DNA of 64,000 bases from Gibbsiella quercinecans (GTDB lineage Bacteria; Pseudomonadota; Gammaproteobacteria; Enterobacterales; Enterobacteriaceae), in the NCBI RefSeq assembly GCF_002291425.1, contig NZ_CP014136.1:1612001-1676000 (forward strand), in the 5' to 3' direction. Every line of letters starts with the position of its first letter. Position 1 is the first letter of the stretch. Below are positions 59,429 through 64,000 of this stretch, piece by piece. The translations under genes were made by a program, and so were the position numbers. A model generated the notes under the pieces. That model was given only the letters and a program-made list of their open reading frames with translations, was not told the DNA's origin and ran no database searches.

Positions 59429-60727
59429 TTATGGCGCATGGCTGTTGTCGATCCTAAGCTGATACACCATGGTGGCATTCGGCGGCACTTTCGGCGGGTA
59501 GCCGCTCTCGCCGTAGGCCAGCGCCGGCGGTACCACCATCGTTAGGCTGCCATGATTGCGCAGGTGGCCGATCGCCTCGCGGAACAACGGCGGATAAGCA
59601 GAAAGCGGCTGCGCCAAGACCTTGCCGCTTAGCTCCATATCCTGCACCACCGCGCCGTCCGTCAGCATCTCTTTGACCACCACTTCAATAATCGCCCCCT
59701 CTGCCAGCGGCTCGTCACCGGCGTAATCCACCCGGTACCAGAACCCCATATCGGACTGTTTCACCCCTTTCTGCCCACGGAAATCGGCCACATAGGCTTT
59801 GTCTTTCGCCTCCCGTGACTTGACCACCGCATCACGCGCCGCGTTCGCCGCCGCATCGGCTTTCGCCATCAGTGCCGCCAGCTCCGGCTGCGGCAGCGCC
59901 GGGTGCCCGGCCACCGTATCCAGCACGCCAGTCAGCAGGATATCTTGATCGACCGTCACCCCCCAGCCCTGGCGTTCCTGCACCAACCCCTGAATGTCTT
60001 TCCCCAGGGCGCTGCCCACCGCGTAGGACATGCGCGCACGGTCATCGGTTAACTGTTCCGGCGTGATCTGCCACACCTTGTGTTGGCGCAAAGCGCCAAT
60101 TTCTTGCCGGGCCACCGCCAACTCTGTTTGCTGCTGCTGTGCCTGAACCTGCTGCGCCTGGCTGGTTTGTTGCGCCTGCGCCAGTTGCGTAGCCAATGTG
60201 TCGGCCTGCGCGCGCACTTTTTCCTCGGCCACCCGAGCCTGCGCTGCCCGCTGCTGCGCCTGCTGAATCAAGGCGGCTTTGCGCTGTTCGTCCGGCGTGC
60301 CCTGCACCGCCTGGCGCATACCGGCCAACCACTGTTGCAACAGGGCTAAATCGGGTGCATGGGATGGCGGTGCGGCCGGGGCGGCGAGCCGTAAACTGTG
60401 CACCTCCTGGCGCAGCGCATTCAGCTCCGCCGTCTGGCGCGCCAATTGTTCATCCCGTTCCCGCAAGGCCTGGCGCAGCGGCAGTACCGTCGCCGCAGGC
60501 GCCTGCGGCGCTTTTTTCACCGGCTCGGACGCGCCGTCGGCTGATTTCTTATCAGCACGGCGCGGGTCCGCCGGGGCCGGTTTGGCCGCCGGTGCGGCCT
60601 CACTCTGCTGCTGATACTGCTCGGCAAACTGCAACAGAGCAGGGACGCCGCTTTGCGCATCGGCGCCGCAAGGCAACGCCAGCAACGTGGCCAGCAGGGA
60701 TAGCGTTAGCCGAACCGGGCGTTTCAT
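59429..60727 (-). CDS. Periplasmic FKBP-type prolyl isomerase with coiled-coil extension
   Basis: This 432-residue protein has a signal peptide (cleavage near ADA), a Pro/Ala/Lys-rich linker (40-80), and a long Gln/Ala-rich coiled coil (about 80-220). An FkpA-like dimerisation region follows (MSYAVGSALGKDIQG), then a C-terminal FKBP domain (about 330-430) with YGESGYPPKVPPNATMVYQL. FkpA is about 270 residues, so the coiled coil is an unusual addition. Its start overlaps the stop of the small lipoprotein gene upstream, and the two probably form a complex. In a pilin cluster it may fold pilins or the glycosyltransferase. Confidence 0.85.
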   Translation of the reverse strand: MKRPVRLTLSLLATLLALPCGADAQSGVPALLQFAEQYQQQSEAAPAAKPAPADPRRADKKSADGASEPVKKAPQAPAATVLPLRQALRERDEQLARQTAELNALRQEVHSLRLAAPAAPPSHAPDLALLQQWLAGMRQAVQGTPDEQRKAALIQQAQQRAAQARVAEEKVRAQADTLATQLAQAQQTSQAQQVQAQQQQTELAVARQEIGALRQHKVWQITPEQLTDDRARMSYAVGSALGKDIQGLVQERQGWGVTVDQDILLTGVLDTVAGHPALPQPELAALMAKADAAANAARDAVVKSREAKDKAYVADFRGQKGVKQSDMGFWYRVDYAGDEPLAEGAIIEVVVKEMLTDGAVVQDMELSGKVLAQPLSAYPPLFREAIGHLRNHGSLTMVVPPALAYGESGYPPKVPPNATMVYQLRIDNSHAP

Positions 60728-61146
60728 TTAATCTGTTCCCCGCGCGCCGCCAAACCGGCCAGCACCGCCTGATTCACCTCGGCACACAGGCGATTGACCT
60801 TGTAGCGATACAGCGCATCCACTGTGTCCTGCGTATCGCTATTCACCTGGGTGCGCAGCCCCGCATACTGCGAAGCGCCGCTCATCAGGGCATCAAAAGC
60901 GCGTTTATTCTGCTGATATTGTTCGGCATTAATGGTGCGCAGCGCGTCCAGCTCTTTCTGGCATTGCTGCAGCCGCTCGGCTTCCCGCTGCTTGCGCTGT
61001 TCCTCCGGCGAAGGCGCCTGCACTTCGGCGGTCTTTTCCGGCACAATGCGCTTTTGCACTGGGGCGTTTTTACACCCCACGACGCTTGCCCCTGCCAGGC
61101 ATAACAGCGCGATCTGTACGCAACGAGATAGATAAGGCTTGATCAT
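60724..61146 (-). CDS. Small lipoprotein of the fimbrial/glycosylation cluster
   Basis: This 140-residue protein has a signal peptide with lipobox VVGC (Cys25), followed by a charged helical region (PEEQRKQREAERLQQCQKEL) and a C-terminal helix with one more Cys (NRLCAEVN). AGGGAAG-type purines precede the ATG. It overlaps the FKBP gene by four bases, so a coupled, perhaps membrane-anchoring, partner is likely. I do not recognise a family. Confidence 0.78.
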   Translation of the reverse strand: MIKPYLSRCVQIALLCLAGASVVGCKNAPVQKRIVPEKTAEVQAPSPEEQRKQREAERLQQCQKELDALRTINAEQYQQNKRAFDALMSGASQYAGLRTQVNSDTQDTVDALYRYKVNRLCAEVNQAVLAGLAARGEQIK

Positions 61147-61201
61147 GTTGGCTTCCCTTCATTTTTTACGTTATTTCTGCCCGGCGGGCGCATAGAGGCT
61201 A

Positions 61202-61403
61202 TATACTCGTCATACTTCAAGTTGCAGGTGTGTTGGCTTGGTTACTCGGCCCGTCCCTGGGCCTCGCCCCTTCGGGGCCGCTGCTAACAGCGTTCAAATC
61301 TGCTCCTGGCAGATTTGTCGCTCACCCCAGTCACTTACTCCAGTAAGCTCCTGGGGATTCGCTGCGTTGCCGCCTTCCTGCAACTCGAATTATTTTGGGT
61401 ATA
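61202..61403. repeat. Long ERIC element (202 bp) with an internal insertion
   Basis: The ends (TATACTCGTCATACTTC and ATTTTGGGTATA) and both core segments match, in opposite orientation, the 127-bp ERIC at 5947. About 75 bp of extra DNA containing inverted repeats (GGGCCTCGCCCCTTCGGGGCC region; AAATCTGC / GCAGATTT) is inserted between the GTGTTGGCT and CGCTCACC segments. ERICs with insertions of this size are known in Yersinia relatives. Its right end lies inside the PglL-like gene. Confidence 0.92.
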
Positions 61404-63183
61404 GCGGATAAAAACGCCGATCCTTTGGAAACAGCAAAGCCGCTTCGCGGCGATAACGTTCCGCCGCCATATTCCGCTGTTGGTGATACAAAATGGCAAT
61501 CAGGCTGGCGTAGACATTGGCGTCGGTCCGCTGTGCCAAATAGGCCTCGGCCCAGTCGGCATAGTGCCAAAGCAGCGCCTCGTCCCGGGTGCGGTTGTAA
61601 ACCAGCAGCGCATGGGTTTGCAGATCAAATGCCAGGCGCTCTTGCAACGGCCAGGCGACCACCGGCGGCAAAGCAGCCAGCGGTTCAACATCGCGCAGGC
61701 CGCCGCGTTCAACACAGGTCAGCGTCTGCCCGGTATAAAAAGCCGCCAGCATCACCCCAGCGCCGACGGCGAGCACCGATGCCAACCCAGCCTTCAGCGC
61801 TACACCGGCCATCAGGGGCAGACGCACCACCCTGCGCTTTCGACAAGTAAGACGATCCAGCGTGGCCAGCAACAGCATGAACAATGCCCAGTGCAACGCC
61901 GAAAGATAAAACGGATACTCAAGCTGGGTGTGCATCAGCATAGGTACCATGACCAGGCACAGTGCCGTCGCCTCGCCGGCGTTGGCGCGCCCGGCGACAA
62001 ACGCCGCCCGATCGTGCTTGACGGCCTGCCGCAACACCCGCGCGCTGGCGGCGATCGCCACTCCCAGACCAAACACCGCGATTAGGCCGCCTTCTACCCA
62101 CCACAACAAGATTTCATTGTGGGGATGGCGGGCAATTTCCTGCACCTGCGTTGGCGAGGCCTGGTGCACGCGAAAATGCTGAAAGGCGTAATCAAAACTG
62201 CCGTAGCCCCAGCCGGCAAAGGGCCGTTCCGCGATCATCCTGAGCGTATCCTGCAGCATCAAAACGCGCGCCAGGTTCGACTGTTCATGGGTCAGATAGC
62301 GCAATACGCCGGCGCTTTCCTGCCCCAGCAACACCGCAATCCCCACGCCCACGCCGCCCAACACCAGCGCCGCAGCCGCCGCTGCCTGCCAGCGGTAACG
62401 ACGGCCAAAGCAGAGCAGGAACCCCAGCGCCGCCAGTGCGCCGCCCAGCCAGCCGGCGCGCGACTGTATCCACACCAACAGCGCCGACAGCAGCACCAGC
62501 AACACGCCCAACCCGCCGCGGCGCCAACGTTCCTGTTTCGCCGATTTCAGTGCGTAGCCCGGCAATAAAAACAGCATCAGCGCCAGCGCCAACCCGGTGG
62601 CGATAAAGCTGCCCAGCACATTGGGCTGTTGAAACACGCCGAATACCCGCGTCCCGCGCAGCGGCACCCAACTCAATGCGGGCGCGAACAGTTGCAGCAA
62701 AGCGATCGCGGCCTGCCCAAGCACCAGCAGCAGCAAGAGCACCATCAGGTGCGCGCGCAGCCGAAACGGCATGCGCACCTGCAGCCATGAAAAGTAAAAG
62801 CCCCAACCGGCCAACAGCCCCGCCAGCCGCCAGGCGGCGGTAGAGAAACCGGGCGCATAGCCATAGGCCAAGGGAATAAACAGCAACGCCACGGCAACCA
62901 ACAAATAGCCGCTGGCCGGCGTCACCACGATGCCGCGCCTTAACGGCAGGCGGCACCAGATAAACAACATCACGCCGGCAAGCGCCGCATAACAGAGGGC
63001 ATTCACCGGCAAATTGAGGCCAACGCCGCCCATATTGGGGAAATAGCACACCGACAAAGCCAGCAGGCCGATAAAATAAACAACCGACAACCGTTCTATT
63101 CGCAACACGCAATCACGCCATAAGAAAAGAAAACCAAACGCCCCTGGGGGACAACACGGTCGGCCAAGGGAAGCAGGCGGCAT
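61390..63183 (-). CDS. PglL-type O-oligosaccharyltransferase (Wzy/WaaL superfamily)
   Basis: This membrane protein of up to 597 residues has about 12 helices and a large periplasmic loop. The PglL signatures are FGVFQQPNVLGSFIATG near residue 185 and RHPHNEILLWWVEGG near 355, with HTQLEYPFYLSALHWALF near 430. It is followed by a C-terminal soluble region (Wzy_C_2 type). Such enzymes transfer lipid-linked glycans to Ser/Thr of secreted proteins, commonly pilins. The start is uncertain: the ATG at 63183 lacks a ribosome site and the first helix begins near residue 30. The last codons and stop come from an ERIC end. Confidence 0.88.
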   Translation of the reverse strand: MPPASLGRPCCPPGAFGFLFLWRDCVLRIERLSVVYFIGLLALSVCYFPNMGGVGLNLPVNALCYAALAGVMLFIWCRLPLRRGIVVTPASGYLLVAVALLFIPLAYGYAPGFSTAAWRLAGLLAGWGFYFSWLQVRMPFRLRAHLMVLLLLLVLGQAAIALLQLFAPALSWVPLRGTRVFGVFQQPNVLGSFIATGLALALMLFLLPGYALKSAKQERWRRGGLGVLLVLLSALLVWIQSRAGWLGGALAALGFLLCFGRRYRWQAAAAAALVLGGVGVGIAVLLGQESAGVLRYLTHEQSNLARVLMLQDTLRMIAERPFAGWGYGSFDYAFQHFRVHQASPTQVQEIARHPHNEILLWWVEGGLIAVFGLGVAIAASARVLRQAVKHDRAAFVAGRANAGEATALCLVMVPMLMHTQLEYPFYLSALHWALFMLLLATLDRLTCRKRRVVRLPLMAGVALKAGLASVLAVGAGVMLAAFYTGQTLTCVERGGLRDVEPLAALPPVVAWPLQERLAFDLQTHALLVYNRTRDEALLWHYADWAEAYLAQRTDANVYASLIAILYHQQRNMAAERYRREAALLFPKDRRFYPLYPK

Positions 63184-63210
63184 GGGCCGCCGGAACGCTC
63201 GACGGGCGGC

Positions 63211-63759
63211 TTATTCGTACGCCAGGCTGAACGTCGCAACCGCGCTGAATGTGCCGCGCCCGATCGTTTTGTTGGTGATGGCGTCGGGTTCGCCCTGCAC
63301 ATAGGCCTGCAGCGATATCGTGTTGCTGCCGTCTGTCAGTTGGTATTTACTGGTGGCCTTATTGAGTTGCAGGGCTTGGCCGTCCTGGGTTTCCAGCCCA
63401 ACGGCGATCCCCGAGGCAGCGCTGCCGCTGTCAACCGCCAGCAGCCCTGGCAAATGGCTGTTCTCTGTGCCGCTAAAGGTGACCGTGACCGTATTCCCCA
63501 GGCTGGTATCGCACTCCGTCAGATGCAGCGTGAAAGGCCGGCTGAGAGTGCGCGTGTTCAGATACAGGTATTTGTCGACAATGGTGCCAAAATCCAGCGC
63601 AATCTCTTCTTCACCCGGCGGGATCACGCACGGTTCGGCCACCAGCGTGCCGTGGAAATACATATTCTCGCCATTCGCCGCGGCCGCGTGCCCGCTAGCC
63701 GCCAGCAGCATTGCAGCGAGCAGGGCCACACCCTGCGGCTTTTTCTTTATCATCAACAT
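63211..63759 (-). CDS. Fimbrial subunit, type 1 (chaperone-usher) family
   Basis: This 182-residue pilin has a signal peptide (MIKKKPQGVALLAAMLLAAS, cleavage near GHA/AAA). The usual disulfide pair is present (EPCVIPPGEE and HLTECDTS), and the C-terminal strand ends FSLAYE with the penultimate Tyr that chaperones bind. AAAGGGA fixes the start at 63759. The PglL-type gene begins 27 bp after its stop. It is probably the last structural gene of a fimbrial operon that continues right of the window, and a candidate glycosylation target. Confidence 0.88.
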   Translation of the reverse strand: MLMIKKKPQGVALLAAMLLAASGHAAAANGENMYFHGTLVAEPCVIPPGEEEIALDFGTIVDKYLYLNTRTLSRPFTLHLTECDTSLGNTVTVTFSGTENSHLPGLLAVDSGSAASGIAVGLETQDGQALQLNKATSKYQLTDGSNTISLQAYVQGEPDAITNKTIGRGTFSAVATFSLAYE

Positions 63760-63807
63760 AGCGCCGTTCCCTTTATTGCTGCACCCGCATCCTACTCCGG
63801 GCGCCTT

Positions 63808-63954
63808 AGAGCCTATCCCAGTAGGCGTTATTGTCGCAGCCAGTTTGGACACGGACAGCGCGCAGAAACCGGAACGTACACGGAGTACGTGAGGATTTCG
63901 AGCACTGCCCAGGGCCAAAATGGCAAGTAAAATAGCCCTAATGGGGTAGGCTCT
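63808..63954. mobile_element. MITE-like 147-bp element with terminal inverted repeats
   Basis: The ends AGAGCCTATCCCAGTAGG and CCTAATGGGGTAGGCTCT are inverted copies matching at 16 of 18 positions. TTA flanks both sides as a possible target duplication. No open frame belongs to it. It sits between two pilin genes, directly at the stop codon of the upstream one. Confidence 0.75.
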
Positions 63955-64000
63955 TAGTCATAATGCAGCCGGAAATCAATCACCGCCTGATAGCGCCCGG
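63954..64000 (-). CDS. Fimbrial subunit C-terminus (gene continues past window end)
   Basis: Fifteen codons reading YQAVIDFRLHYD before TAA give the typical chaperone-usher pilin end, with alternating hydrophobic residues and a penultimate Tyr. The gene extends beyond base 64000. Its stop codon coincides with the TTA flank of the inverted-repeat element. Confidence 0.6.
   Translation of the reverse strand, partial: GRYQAVIDFRLHYD

Noticed and set aside
59872-61104. Long plus-strand frames opposite the FKBP and lipoprotein genes
   Set aside because: High-GC shadow frames with biased composition, no ribosome sites and no domains.
1-64000. CRISPR arrays, tRNA or rRNA genes, prophage genes
   Set aside because: No regularly spaced repeats, no tRNA cloverleaf and no phage structural or integrase genes were recognised on either strand.

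Overview
The window reads as chromosomal DNA of a gamma-proteobacterium of the order Enterobacterales. The reasons are idnDOR/idnK, fra, pqi and nanT-like genes close to enterobacterial versions, an exact 127-bp ERIC element plus a longer derivative, perfect CRP palindromes, and a convergent EsaI/EsaR-type quorum-sensing pair. A Serratia-like member of the Yersiniaceae, or a neighbour such as Gibbsiella or a Pectobacteriaceae genus, is the best guess; no rRNA or tRNA is present to settle it. The content is mostly accessory: small metabolic cassettes, a defence system, an efflux cassette and a fimbrial cluster.

Left part (1-13.9 kb), sugar and sugar-acid catabolism. The end of a sugar ABC operon (binding protein, one permease) stops abruptly without its second permease. 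It abuts a fructose-asparagine (fra) locus, fraR-fraB-fraD-fraA, with no fraE asparaginase visible. Next is a seven-gene minus-strand operon, idnD-idnO-idnR-(2-hydroxyacid dehydrogenase)-(NanT-like transporter)-(RraA-like)-(YhcH/NanQ-like), divergent from idnK. The 456-bp divergent region holds a perfect CRP site and two IdnR/GntR-type operators. I read it as a ketoaldonate/idonate pathway converging on 6-phosphogluconate.

13.9-22 kb: a cysteine hydrolase divergent from a DJ-1/AraC regulator, a GST, a LysR/nitrilase divergent pair and two VOC-fold proteins. Then come luxI and luxR, convergent and overlapping at their 3' ends, with two lux-box-like palindromes upstream of luxR.

22-29.5 kb: a self-contained carbohydrate cassette (LacI repressor, RbsB/RbsA/RbsC-type importer, an unrecognised 460-residue protein, PfkB kinase) behind three regularly spaced LacI-type operators. 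29.8-38 kb: a complete type I Wadjet anti-plasmid system, jetABCD, bordered by decayed pieces of an IS630-family transposase, a GNAT acetyltransferase and a LysR regulator.

38-53.5 kb, envelope functions: DUF2938/MerR, a DUF3313 lipoprotein, MipA/OmpV, a pqi operon with PqiA split in two, and a TetR-controlled RND tripartite efflux operon. Three very small lipoprotein genes (two of only 23-26 codons) sit nearby. A 15-bp pseudo-palindrome recurs over the -10 regions of the efflux operon, the mini-lipoproteins and a His-rich lipoprotein, and upstream of the TetR gene, suggesting one local regulon.

53.5-64 kb: an aldoxime-to-nitrile-to-acid cassette (aldoxime dehydratase, nitrilase, outer-membrane channel, divergent AraC regulator), a DsbC-like protein, and the end of a fimbrial cluster. 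That cluster holds pilins, a PglL-type O-oligosaccharyltransferase, a small lipoprotein, a coiled-coil FKBP isomerase and a LuxR-type regulator. It carries a long ERIC whose end forms the PglL stop codon and a 147-bp terminal-inverted-repeat element at a pilin stop codon.
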